Shown here piece after piece: positions 1-7,657 of a stretch of DNA of 64,000 nt. Position 1 is the first letter of the stretch, and each line of letters begins with the position of its first letter. A model generated the notes under the pieces. The model was not told the origin of the DNA. It did not search any database and was given only the letters and a program-made list of their open reading frames with translations. This DNA comes from an uncultured Gemmiger sp. (GTDB taxonomy: Bacteria; Bacillota; Clostridia; Oscillospirales; Ruminococcaceae): contig CANRCB010000004.1 in the NCBI GenBank assembly GCA_947629015.1, positions 44,906-108,905 on the forward strand, read 5' to 3'. Both the position numbers and the translations under genes were made by a program.

Positions 1-2
1 CG

Positions 3-887
3 TTCCACGTCATCGCCGTATACCGCGGCAACGCGCTCAAGTTTACCGGCGAGGAGCCGGACGTAGCCTTTGCCGCGCACGCGGTGGAGGGTATGCTGGC
101 GATGCTGCGCAGCCACATCCCGCTGGAGGAGCAGACCGTGCGTTACTGCATCGGCCTTGCCCGCGGCGGGGAGGAGAACCGCGTCCGCGAATTGACCGGG
201 GAATTTATCGCCGTAACGGCGCGCGGCCGGCCCATCCGCCCCAAAACGCTGGGGCAGAAAGCCTACCTGGCCGCCATACGGCAGAACCCCGTCACCTTCG
301 GCGTCGGGCCCGCCGGCACCGGCAAGACCTACCTTGCGGTGGCCATGGCGGTGCGTGCCTTCAAGGGCAGGGAGGTCGGCCGCATCGTGCTGACGCGCCC
401 CGCCGTGGAAGCGGGGGAGAAGCTCGGCTTTCTGCCGGGGGACCTGCAAAACAAGGTCGACCCCTATCTGCGCCCGCTGTACGACGGCCTGTTCGACCTG
501 CTGGGGGGCGAGGCGTTCCAGCGCCTGCTGGAAAAGCAGCTCATCGAGGTGGCGCCGCTCGCCTATATGCGCGGCCGCACGCTGGACGATGCCTTTATTA
601 TTCTGGACGAGGCACAGAACACCACCCCCGAACAGATGAAGATGTTTTTGACGCGCATGGGCGCCGGCTCCCGCGTGGTGGTGACCGGCGACGTGACCCA
701 GATCGACCTGCCCGACAAAAGCCGCAGCGGCCTGCTGGACGCCTTGCAGGTGCTGCGCGGGGTGGAGGGCGTGGCCAGCGTCTATTTGAGCGACAGTGAC
801 GTTGTGCGCCATCCGCTGGTGCAGCGCATCGTCAAGGCCTATGAACGGGCGCAGGCGCAAAACGCCCCGTGCCCGCAGGAAGGATAG
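3..887 (+). CDS. phoH: PhoH-family ATPase, 5' end cut by window edge
   Basis: The reading frame is open from base 3 to the stop at 887, so the N-terminus lies left of the window; the GTG at 84 is internal, because residues typical of the family precede it. Walker A GPAGTGKT lies near base 310 and the Walker B segment FIILDEAQN near base 595, followed by a sensor-like VVTGDVTQIDLP segment; this is the PhoH/PhoL P-loop NTPase core. The family is linked to RNA metabolism in bacteria, but the exact substrate is not established. The next gene, ybeY, begins 18 bp downstream. The phoH-ybeY pairing is a conserved Firmicute arrangement and supports a role with rRNA maturation. Confidence 0.95.
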   Translation, partial: FHVIAVYRGNALKFTGEEPDVAFAAHAVEGMLAMLRSHIPLEEQTVRYCIGLARGGEENRVRELTGEFIAVTARGRPIRPKTLGQKAYLAAIRQNPVTFGVGPAGTGKTYLAVAMAVRAFKGREVGRIVLTRPAVEAGEKLGFLPGDLQNKVDPYLRPLYDGLFDLLGGEAFQRLLEKQLIEVAPLAYMRGRTLDDAFIILDEAQNTTPEQMKMFLTRMGAGSRVVVTGDVTQIDLPDKSRSGLLDALQVLRGVEGVASVYLSDSDVVRHPLVQRIVKAYERAQAQNAPCPQEG

Positions 888-905
888 AAGGAAAAGGAGG
901 CCACC

Positions 906-1406
906 ATGTCCAACAAAGTGTTGATCCGCAACGACCAGAACGCCGTGAAGGTGCCGTCCGGTCTGCGTATCCTCATCCGGCGCAGCTGCAACGCCGTGCT
1001 GGAGTTTGAACATTTTGACGGCCCGGCCGAGATCAGCGTGACCTTTGTGGACAACGCCCGCATCCGGCAGCTGAACGCCCAATACCGCAACAAGGACACC
1101 GCCACCGACGTGCTGAGTTTCCCCCTTGGGGAGGACGGCCGCTATGACACGGACGCCGCGAACGGCTGCAAGGTTTTGGGGGATATCGTCATCTCGATGG
1201 AGCGGGCGATGGAGCAGGCGGAGTTGTACGGCCACAGTTTGCAGCGCGAGGTGGCGTACCTGACGGTGCATTCCATGCTGCATCTGCTGGGCTATGACCA
1301 CGAGGCCAGCGGCCTGGCGGCCGTGCATATGCGGGAAAAGGAGGAGGCCGTGCTCATCCAGCTTGGCCTGCCGCGCACCGTCTCCTATACAAACGATGAA
1401 ACGTGA
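906..1406 (+). CDS. ybeY: YbeY endoribonuclease (rRNA maturation factor)
   Basis: Protein of 166 residues, normal for the family. The zinc-binding signature H-x3-H-x5-H is complete (His122, His126, His132 in HSMLHLLGYDH). YbeY is a single-strand-specific metal-dependent endoribonuclease used in 16S rRNA 3'-end processing and late 70S quality control. The start at 906 is preceded by GGAAAAGGAGG (889-899). The N-terminus is about 20 residues longer than many homologues, so an internal start cannot be excluded. The last 11 bp overlap dgkA, which suggests coupled translation. Confidence 0.96.
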   Translation: MSNKVLIRNDQNAVKVPSGLRILIRRSCNAVLEFEHFDGPAEISVTFVDNARIRQLNAQYRNKDTATDVLSFPLGEDGRYDTDAANGCKVLGDIVISMERAMEQAELYGHSLQREVAYLTVHSMLHLLGYDHEASGLAAVHMREKEEAVLIQLGLPRTVSYTNDET

Positions 1407-1908
1407 CCTTGCGCGCTTTGGGCGCGGTTTCGTCTACGCGTGGAGCGGCATTTGCACCGCCGTGGCGCGGGAACGCAACTTCCGGTTCCATCTGTGCGCG
1501 GCGGCCTATGCGCTGGCCGTTGGGTGCCTTGCGGAGTTGGACGCCGCCGGTTTTGCGCTGCTGTTTTTGTGCATTGGCGGCGTGATGGGCATGGAATTGA
1601 TGAACTCTGCCATAGAGCGCGCGGTGGACAAGCCGGACGCCATCCATTGGGGCAGCGCCGGCACCGCCAAGGATATGGCGGCCGGCGGTGTGCTGGTGTG
1701 CGCCCTGGGTGCCGTGGCGGTGGCGGTATGCCTGTTCGGCCGCCCGGACACGCTGCAAAAGATCTGGGCCGGCGTGACCCACAGCCCCGTGACCGCGGCG
1801 CTGTGGGCGGTATCACTCGGCCTTGCGTACATTTTTATCTTCTGTTTCGGAACACCGGCAAAGGGGGGCGGCACGCAGGATGCCCAGGGCGCAAACGACG
1901 CCAAATGA
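1396..1908 (+). CDS. dgkA: Diacylglycerol/undecaprenol kinase, DgkA family
   Basis: A 170-residue integral membrane protein. I chose ATG 1396 rather than the longer frame from 1294, because the product then begins with the usual short basic tail (MKRDLARFGRGF) and overlaps ybeY by only 11 bp. The family motif is present: MELMNSAIERAVDK followed by GSAGTAKDMAAGGV, with the conserved Glu/Asn/Asp residues on the membrane face. Three or four hydrophobic helices are visible. In Gram-positive bacteria these enzymes mainly phosphorylate undecaprenol for the cell-wall carrier-lipid pool. The C-terminal Gly/Asp/Ala-rich tail (about 20 residues) is not part of the conserved fold. Confidence 0.93.
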   Translation: MKRDLARFGRGFVYAWSGICTAVARERNFRFHLCAAAYALAVGCLAELDAAGFALLFLCIGGVMGMELMNSAIERAVDKPDAIHWGSAGTAKDMAAGGVLVCALGAVAVAVCLFGRPDTLQKIWAGVTHSPVTAALWAVSLGLAYIFIFCFGTPAKGGGTQDAQGANDAK

Positions 1909-2797
1909 GAGCCGCAGCGTTTTTGTGGCGCTGGTGGGGCGGCCCAATGTCGGCAAATCCAGCCTGACCAACCGCCTTGTGGGGGAAAAGGTCGCCATCG
2001 TCACCCAAAAGCCGCAGACCACTCGCAGCCGCATCACCGGCGTGGCCACGCACGGGGCGGTGCAGTACGTCTTTCTGGATACGCCGGGCATCCACGCCCC
2101 GCGCAACCGCCTGGACGCCCGCATGACCCAGACCGCCGCCGCCAGCATCAAGGACGTGGACGTGACGCTGATGCTGTTTGAGCCGGCCGGCGAGCTGACC
2201 CAGGCCGAGGCCGCGATGGCCGAGGCCCTGCGTGGGGCGGGGCCTGCGCTTGCCCTCATCAACAAGGTGGATACGCTGCGCAGCTTTGCGGCGCTGGAAG
2301 CGCGCCGCGCGTATTTGCAGGGGCTGGGCGTGTTTGACGACGTTGTGCCGGTGAGCGCTTTGGACGGCACCGGCTGCGACGCGCTGTTCGCGCGCCTTGC
2401 GCCCTACGGGCACCCCGGCCCGCATTATTTTGACGACGAAGCCTTCACCGATATGCCGGAAAAAGAACTCGTCGCCGAGCTGGTGCGGGAAAAAGCGCTG
2501 CTTTTTTTGCGCGAGGAGGTGCCCCACGGCATCGCCGTGACCGTCACCCGCTTTAAAGAGCGCCCCGACAAAGACCTTGTGGATATCGACGTCGAGCTCA
2601 TCTGTGAGCGCCGCAGCCACAAGGGCATGGTCATCGGCAAGGGCGGGCAGATGCTCAAAAAGATCGCCAGCGCCGCCCGGGCGGACTGCGAGGGCCTGCT
2701 CGGCGTGCAGGTCAACCTGCAATGCTGGGTCAAGGTGCGCGAATCCTGGCGGGACAGCGAGAAGCTGCTCGACGAGTTGGGCTTCGCCAAACCGTAA
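1880..2797 (+). CDS. era: GTPase Era
   Basis: A 305-residue GTPase. ATG 1880 is favoured over the upstream TTG at 1823, because GGGGGGCGG (1863-1871) sits at ribosome-binding distance and the product starts ten residues before the G-domain. G1 is GRPNVGKS (residues 20-27), G3 is DTPGIH, G4 is NKVD. The C-terminal KH domain carries the signature GMVIGKGGQMLKKI, which binds the 3' end of 16S rRNA. Era acts in 30S assembly. The start overlaps the dgkA end by 29 bp. The cdd gene found between dgkA and era in Bacillus is missing here. Confidence 0.97.
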   Translation: MPRAQTTPNESRSVFVALVGRPNVGKSSLTNRLVGEKVAIVTQKPQTTRSRITGVATHGAVQYVFLDTPGIHAPRNRLDARMTQTAAASIKDVDVTLMLFEPAGELTQAEAAMAEALRGAGPALALINKVDTLRSFAALEARRAYLQGLGVFDDVVPVSALDGTGCDALFARLAPYGHPGPHYFDDEAFTDMPEKELVAELVREKALLFLREEVPHGIAVTVTRFKERPDKDLVDIDVELICERRSHKGMVIGKGGQMLKKIASAARADCEGLLGVQVNLQCWVKVRESWRDSEKLLDELGFAKP

Positions 2798-2911
2798 GGC
2801 GCTTTTATACACCAAAGCGCCGCAAAACTTTTTGACCGGGTTGGACAACATTTCCACGGATACCGCCGTACAATAGGGGCAAAGGTATCTTTGGAAAGGG
2901 GTGTTTGGCCC

Positions 2912-3136
2912 ATGCGCGGATCCGCGTTTGACCCGGCGGAGGAACCGCCGGCGCAAGGTATGCTGCAATGGCGGCATTTTGCCGCGACCGGCAGCATCTA
3001 CGATTATCTTGACTACAAATCGCACCTGGACGGCGGTTTGGGAAAGGGCGCCCATGCAAACGGCGACGACGGGGCTGGTCCTGCGCCAGACCAAGGTGGG
3101 GGAGGCGGATCGCATCCTCACGCTTTTGACGCCTGA
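2912..3136 (+). CDS. Small YqzL-like protein overlapping recO
   Basis: A 74-codon frame between era and recO with a good ribosome-binding site (GGAAAGGGG, 2893-2901) ahead of ATG 2912. Residues 17-41 (MLQWRHFAATGSIYDYLDYK and following) match the pattern of the short Bacillus YqzL protein (W-x-F-x-x-TG-x-x-x-x-YL-x-x-K), and YqzL lies at exactly this place, between era and recO. YqzL has no known function. The remaining C-terminal part is Gly/Asp-rich and overlaps the recO start by 83 bp in another frame, so it may be translational run-on rather than a functional extension. The call rests on pattern and gene order, not on a search. Confidence 0.55.
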   Translation: MRGSAFDPAEEPPAQGMLQWRHFAATGSIYDYLDYKSHLDGGLGKGAHANGDDGAGPAPDQGGGGGSHPHAFDA

Positions 3137-3797
3137 CCTGGGCGTGATCTCCGCCTCCGCGCGCGGCAGCCTGCGGCTCAAGAACAAACTGTTCAGCGCC
3201 TGCGGGCTGTTTTGCTATTCGGAATTTACGCTGACGGCCGGGCGCAGCACATGGTTCGTGGAATCGGCCCAGATACGGCAGAACTTCCACGGGCTGGCCG
3301 AAAGCGTGGAGGGCACGGCGCTCGCCATCTATCTGGCCGAGCTGACCGCCGCACTGGCCCCCGCCCCGCCCGAGGCCGGGGCCCATCTGCGCCTGCTGCT
3401 CAACTGCCTGTACATGCTCAGCACGCACAAACGCCCGCCGCGCCAGATCAAAGCCATCTATGAGCTGCGCACGATGGCCGCGGGCGGTTATATGCCCGAC
3501 CTGCTTGCCTGCGCCGACTGCGGCCGTTACGAGGGCGGGGATTTCCGCCTGGATGCGCAGGGCGGCCACCTGCTGTGCGCCGCCTGCGCCCAAAAGCGGG
3601 GCCTTGCCCCCAATCTGGACGCGGGCGCGCTGTACGCGCTGCGCCACATCTGCCTTGCCGATGATGACAAGCTGTTTGGCTTTACACTATCCGAAAGGAG
3701 CCTGAAGGCCCTTTCCCGCGTGAGCCAGGCGTATCTGCTGGCCCACATCGAGCACGCGCCCAAAAGCCTGGAATTTTTAAAAACGGTATTGGAGTAA
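3054..3797 (+). CDS. recO: DNA repair protein RecO
   Basis: A 247-residue protein from ATG 3054. The N-terminal OB-fold begins TTGLVLRQTKVGEADRILTL, the usual RecO opening. The C-terminal half carries a four-cysteine zinc motif (CADC ... CAAC, near residues 150-180). RecO loads RecA onto SSB-coated single-stranded DNA with RecR and anneals complementary strands. I rejected the longer frame from 2901 because it lacks family similarity before residue 52 and would bury the yqzL-like gene. The next gene, mutS2, starts 5 bp after the stop. Confidence 0.95.
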   Translation: MQTATTGLVLRQTKVGEADRILTLLTPDLGVISASARGSLRLKNKLFSACGLFCYSEFTLTAGRSTWFVESAQIRQNFHGLAESVEGTALAIYLAELTAALAPAPPEAGAHLRLLLNCLYMLSTHKRPPRQIKAIYELRTMAAGGYMPDLLACADCGRYEGGDFRLDAQGGHLLCAACAQKRGLAPNLDAGALYALRHICLADDDKLFGFTLSERSLKALSRVSQAYLLAHIEHAPKSLEFLKTVLE

Positions 3798-3802
3798 CCC
3801 CC

Positions 3803-6190
3803 ATGCAAACGGCCTATAAAACCACCCTGGAACTGGATAAGATCATCGCCCGCGCCGCGGCCCTCTGCGCCTGTGACGAGGCGCGCATAGCCATCCTCGC
3901 GCTCACGCCCTGCCAGACGGCGGAGGAGGAGCGCTTTGCCCTTGCGCAGACCGACGCGTTGAACAGCCTGCTGCTCAAAAACGGGCGGCCGCGCTTTGGC
4001 GGGGTGTCGGGGGTCAAACGGGTCGCGGCGCACGCCGTCAAGGGCGGTATCCTCTCGATGGGGGAGCTGCTGGACATCGCCGCCGCGCTGCGCAACTTTG
4101 CCGGGCTGCGCCAGTGGTATGACGGCGCCGAGCACGCCGCCCTGCCCACCGACGATCTGTTCTTTGCGCTGCGGCCGCAGCCGGTGCTGGAGCGCCAGAT
4201 CACCGAGAGCATCCTCTCGCCCGAAGAGATGGCCGATACCGCCAGCGCCGCGTTGGCGGATCTGCGCCGGCGCATCCGCGCCACCGAGGACAGCATCCGT
4301 ACAAAACTGGAGGGCATCCTCAAAAATTCCACCACCAACAAATTTTTGCAGGATGCCGTCGTCACGCTGCGCAACGGGCGGTATGTGGTGCCCGTCCGGG
4401 CCGAATACCGCGGCGAGGTGGGCGGCATCATCCACGATGTTTCCTCCACCGGCGCCACCGTCTTTGTCGAGCCCACCGCCGTGGTGGAGGCCAACGCCCG
4501 CATCATGCAGCTGCGCGCGCAGGAGCAGGAGGAGATCAGCCGCATTTTGCAGGCGTTCTCGGCGCAGGTGGCCCAGCTGGAGCCGCAGTTCAGCTACAGC
4601 TACGACGCCATGCTCGCCATCGACGTGCTGCTGGCCAAGGCGCGGCTGGCGCTGGAGATGGATGCCTTTATGCCCACCGTCCATGACGGGCCGCGCTTTG
4701 CCTTGCGCAGGGCGCGCCATCCTCTCATCGACAAAAAGAAGGCCGTGCCCGTCGATATCGCCCTGGGGGACGGGTACGACACCATGGTCATCACCGGCCC
4801 CAACACCGGCGGCAAGACCGTCACCCTCAAAACGGCGGGGCTGCTGTGCGCCATGGCGCAGCACGGGTTCCTCATCCCCGCGCAGGAGCAGAGCAGCGTG
4901 TGCTGCTTTGCCGAATACCTGGCCGACATCGGCGACGAACAGAGCATCGAGCAGAGCCTTTCCACCTTTTCGGGGCACATCCGGCGCATCACCGGCATTT
5001 TGGAGCTGGCCGGACCGCAGACGCTGGTCCTGCTCGACGAGCTTGGCGCCGGGACCGACCCTGCCGAGGGCGCGGCGCTGGCCGTCAGCCTCATCGAGGC
5101 GCTGCGCGGCCGGGGCACGCTGCTCATGGCCACCACCCATTACGCCGAGCTCAAGGTCTTTGCGCTGGAGACGCCCGGCGTCGTCAACGCCAGCTGTGAA
5201 TTTGACGTCGCGACGCTGATGCCCACTTATAAGTTGAGCGTGGGCGTGCCGGGCAAATCCAACGCGTTCCTCATCAGCGAAAAGCTGGGCATCCCCGCCG
5301 CCGTCATCGACGCCGCGCGGGCGCATATGTCCAGTGAGGACAAGCGTATGGACGCCGTGCTCGCGCAGCTGGACGATCTGAAAACGCGCCTCAAGGCCGC
5401 CGAGGACGAGGCCGAGCAGGCGCGCCATGCCGCGCAGCACGCGCTGGAAAGCGCCGAAAAGCAGCGCGATGACCTTGTGCGCCAGGGCGAACAGGCGTTG
5501 GAGGACGCGCGCCGGCAGGCCAGGGAACTGATACAGCGGGTGCAAAACGAAGCCTACGCCCTGACCGATGAATTGCACCGCCTGCAAAAGGACGAAAAGA
5601 CGGCCGCCGCGCAGCGCAACCTGCGCGCGCGGGAAATTGCCCGCAGGGACACCGAGCGCCTGCTCAGCGAGGCGGCGCCCGGCGCGGCGCGGCTCGTCAC
5701 GGAGTATGTGCCGCTCAAGGATGCGCAGCCGGGGCAGGAGGTCGTCATCGCCGAGCTGGGGCAGACGGCCACCGTCATCGCGCGGCCGGACCGGGACGGC
5801 CTTGTGGAGGTGCGCGCCGGCATTTTAAAAACCAAGGTCCCGCTGGCCGGCCTGTGCGCGCCGGACAAAATGCGGGAAAAGCCCAAGCAAAAGCGCCCCG
5901 CGCCGCCGCCCTCCCGCACCCGCGTGCAGCTGGATACCGCCCGCAAGGCCAGCATGGAGGTCAACCTGCTGGGCTATACCGTGGAGGAGGCCCTGCGGGA
6001 GACCGACCGCTTCCTTGACAGCGCGCTGCTGCGCGGGCAGCAGACGGTGTACATCATCCATGGCGTCGGCACCGGCGCGCTGCGCAGCGCCATCCAAAAG
6101 CACCTGCGCACCCACCGTGCCGTCAAGAGCTTCCGCCCCGGCCGCTACGGCGAGGGCGAGGCCGGCGTGACGGTCGTGGAGCTGAAGTAA
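3803..6190 (+). CDS. mutS2: MutS2 with C-terminal Smr nuclease domain
   Basis: A 795-residue protein of normal length. It holds the MutS core ATPase (Walker A GPNTGGKT near residues 332-339, Walker B LVLLDELGAGTDP), a long charged coiled coil (about 510-640), and a C-terminal Smr domain with LDTARKASMEVNLLGYTVEEAL and HGVGTGALR. MutS2 lacks the mismatch-recognition domain of MutS; family members suppress homologous recombination, and in Bacillus the protein acts in rescue of collided ribosomes. It is the last gene of the run that begins upstream of the window, and is followed by a perfect hairpin at 6205-6236. Confidence 0.97.
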   Translation: MQTAYKTTLELDKIIARAAALCACDEARIAILALTPCQTAEEERFALAQTDALNSLLLKNGRPRFGGVSGVKRVAAHAVKGGILSMGELLDIAAALRNFAGLRQWYDGAEHAALPTDDLFFALRPQPVLERQITESILSPEEMADTASAALADLRRRIRATEDSIRTKLEGILKNSTTNKFLQDAVVTLRNGRYVVPVRAEYRGEVGGIIHDVSSTGATVFVEPTAVVEANARIMQLRAQEQEEISRILQAFSAQVAQLEPQFSYSYDAMLAIDVLLAKARLALEMDAFMPTVHDGPRFALRRARHPLIDKKKAVPVDIALGDGYDTMVITGPNTGGKTVTLKTAGLLCAMAQHGFLIPAQEQSSVCCFAEYLADIGDEQSIEQSLSTFSGHIRRITGILELAGPQTLVLLDELGAGTDPAEGAALAVSLIEALRGRGTLLMATTHYAELKVFALETPGVVNASCEFDVATLMPTYKLSVGVPGKSNAFLISEKLGIPAAVIDAARAHMSSEDKRMDAVLAQLDDLKTRLKAAEDEAEQARHAAQHALESAEKQRDDLVRQGEQALEDARRQARELIQRVQNEAYALTDELHRLQKDEKTAAAQRNLRAREIARRDTERLLSEAAPGAARLVTEYVPLKDAQPGQEVVIAELGQTATVIARPDRDGLVEVRAGILKTKVPLAGLCAPDKMREKPKQKRPAPPPSRTRVQLDTARKASMEVNLLGYTVEEALRETDRFLDSALLRGQQTVYIIHGVGTGALRSAIQKHLRTHRAVKSFRPGRYGEGEAGVTVVELK

Positions 6191-6204
6191 GGAAAAGCAT
6201 CCCT

Positions 6205-6236
6205 TTACGCCCCGTGCCAAACGGCACGGGGCGTAA
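6205..6236 (+). terminator. Perfect 14-bp hairpin after mutS2
   Basis: Arms TTACGCCCCGTGCC and its exact complement around the loop AAAC. There is no U-run directly after it, since the dispersed repeat begins at 6237. A 21-base stretch of this hairpin (6213-6233) recurs exactly at 7536-7556, where it is followed by TTTTT. This suggests that the original mutS2 terminator was split from its U-run by insertion. Confidence 0.7.
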
Positions 6237-6397
6237 GCGTGTCAAAAAAGTCAACTGCGATCCAAAGGCAAACTGTAGGGGGCGGCGTCCTCGACGCCCC
6301 GTGAACGTTGCAACGGCAGAAAGTTTGCGGGACGTCCGGAGGCCGTCCCCTACAAACGCTCCAAAAAAGCATTTGCTATTCTTTTTTCAACAGTCTC
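6237..6397 (+). repeat. Dispersed non-coding repeat, copy 1
   Basis: An element of about 160 bp running from GCGTGTCAAAAAAGTCAACT to CAGTCTC. It is nearly identical to the reverse complement of 32173-32336. Inside is a large imperfect inverted repeat whose ends are GTAGGGG and CCCCTAC, so the transcript would fold into one long stem. No open frame of note is present. The copy sits between two hairpins built from the same terminator sequence. The size, fold and position resemble a MITE- or REP-type element, but no terminal transposase recognition site is known to me. Confidence 0.75.
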
Positions 6398-6437
6398 GCG
6401 CCCCGTGCCGTTTGACACGGGGCGCAAGACTGTTGAA
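6386..6437. terminator. Long 22-bp hairpin between repeat and XRE gene
   Basis: Arms 6386-6407 and 6416-6437 pair over 22 positions with one C/A mismatch, around loop CCGTTTGA. The inner 10 bp is an inverted, near-identical copy of the mutS2 hairpin at 6205-6236. It lies 8 bp past the stop of the reverse-strand XRE gene and could end that transcript, though no strong U-run follows on that strand. Confidence 0.55.
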
Positions 6438-6445
6438 GCGGGAAA

Positions 6446-7264
6446 TCATCTTATATAACCTTTCACCTTCGCATAATCTCCGATGAAAAAAGCAACTGCT
6501 ATACCAAACAAAATAAATACAGATACTATATCCCAAATATCCATTGCGGGCTCTCCGATCAATTTTGACAAGGTACCGTTTATCAAAAATGTAAATGGGA
6601 TCGCTAGCAAGAACGTGATCCCTGTTGCCAACAGTTTTCGTTCTTTCAGCCGACGATACGCAATATAAATTATCCACAAAAATACAATTGAAAGAATCGA
6701 CATGACCGCACCAATGTGGAATACCGCTTTGACGTTTATCAAAATACTTAATATGTACATAAATGGTACAATGCAAATACTAATGGCGATCATTGCCACC
6801 AGCACGCCCTTCTTTCCCAGCAATAGAACCGGAAAAGATGCCGTCCATGCGACTAAAACAGAGCTCAGCACGATAAGTGACCATGTCAGGGTTCCCGAGA
6901 TAGCGACATCACATATACAACATACGATAATGCCAATAACCATAGCGATCGTGTATATCGTTGCGATTATGGCGTTCCTGTTCGTATTGTCCTCATCTTT
7001 TCTTTTTGATTCAATGAGGTTTTCATTTGCTTTTTCTTCACAAGCATTCTTTCCCATTCTTTCCCCGGTCAACAGTTCGTTGACAGTAACATCCAAAATA
7101 TTACAAAGTTCCAACATAATGGATGAATCCGGCATACATTTTCCCGTTTCCCATTTGGAAACGGCTCTGTCGGTAATGTTTAACTTTTCCGCCAATCGGG
7201 CTTGTGTCAATCCTTTTTCTTTCCTGCGATCAGCAATAAACTTTCCTGTATCGGCCTGATTCAT
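6446..7264 (-). CDS. XRE-family regulator fused to a membrane domain
   Basis: A 272-residue protein. Residues 1-65 form a Cro/C1-type helix-turn-helix (GLTQARLAEKLNITDRAVSKWE), followed by a short hydrophilic linker (about 66-95) and six or seven predicted hydrophobic helices to the C-terminus. Its cytoplasmic DNA-binding head on a membrane anchor suggests sensing of a membrane or envelope signal, but no ligand is known. GGGAGG precedes the ATG. Base composition is strikingly AT-rich compared with the roughly 65% GC neighbours, and codon use differs (many ATA, AAA, TTT), pointing to recent acquisition. It is transcribed against mutS2 and spoIIGA. Confidence 0.88.
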   Translation of the reverse strand: MNQADTGKFIADRRKEKGLTQARLAEKLNITDRAVSKWETGKCMPDSSIMLELCNILDVTVNELLTGERMGKNACEEKANENLIESKRKDEDNTNRNAIIATIYTIAMVIGIIVCCICDVAISGTLTWSLIVLSSVLVAWTASFPVLLLGKKGVLVAMIAISICIVPFMYILSILINVKAVFHIGAVMSILSIVFLWIIYIAYRRLKERKLLATGITFLLAIPFTFLINGTLSKLIGEPAMDIWDIVSVFILFGIAVAFFIGDYAKVKGYIR

Positions 7265-7339
7265 TACATCATACCTCCCTGTAACATTTTACGATCTTTA
7301 TCTGCTTTTTGTACACGAACTGTAAGTAGAATCATCAAA

Positions 7340-7356
7340 CCCAACCATTGGTTGGG
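7340..7356. promoter_or_regulatory. 17-bp palindrome upstream of the XRE gene
   Basis: CCCAACCATTGGTTGGG has perfect 8-bp arms around one base. It lies 76 bp upstream of the XRE start, where an autoregulatory operator would be expected. The assignment is inference; no -10/-35 pair could be fixed with confidence. Confidence 0.4.
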
Positions 7357-7534
7357 AGAGGGACTGTATTTGATAAAATCATGCGGGCGTGTACTTTGTG
7401 CCGACAACAGTATACGATGCTCCCGGACGGAAAGCAATGCGGTCAAAAGGCATGACACAAGGGAGATATACCCTATACCCCTGTAAAATATCATTTTGAC
7501 GCAGCCCGCCGTGCACAGCCCCCCCGTTTTTGCA
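7357..7534. other. Intergenic stretch with nothing recognisable
   Basis: Between the XRE palindrome and the hairpin ahead of spoIIGA I see no credible gene, tRNA or riboswitch. Base composition changes from AT-rich to GC-rich near 7500, marking the likely right edge of the inserted segment. Confidence 0.5.
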
Positions 7535-7535
7535 G

Positions 7536-7562
7536 CGTGCCAAACGGCACGGGGCGTTTTTG
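7536..7562 (+). terminator. Second copy of the mutS2 terminator hairpin with U-run
   Basis: Twenty-one bases identical to 6213-6233, containing GTGCC-AAAC-GGCAC, followed by GTTTTTGTGTG. It would terminate forward transcription just upstream of spoIIGA. It is best read as the displaced right part of the original mutS2 terminator. Confidence 0.65.
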
Positions 7563-7657
7563 TGTGTATGGGCGGTGTGCGCTTTCCCGCATTTTCTCCC
7601 TTTTGTGGGAATATACTGAAAAGGCCCGCAAAACAAAGCGCAGGGGAGGGGCGGCGG

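Noticed and set aside
6446..7264. Prophage or ICE remnant suggested by the XRE gene
   Set aside because: No integrase, phage structural or conjugation gene lies nearby; the gene is fused to membrane helices, unlike phage repressors.
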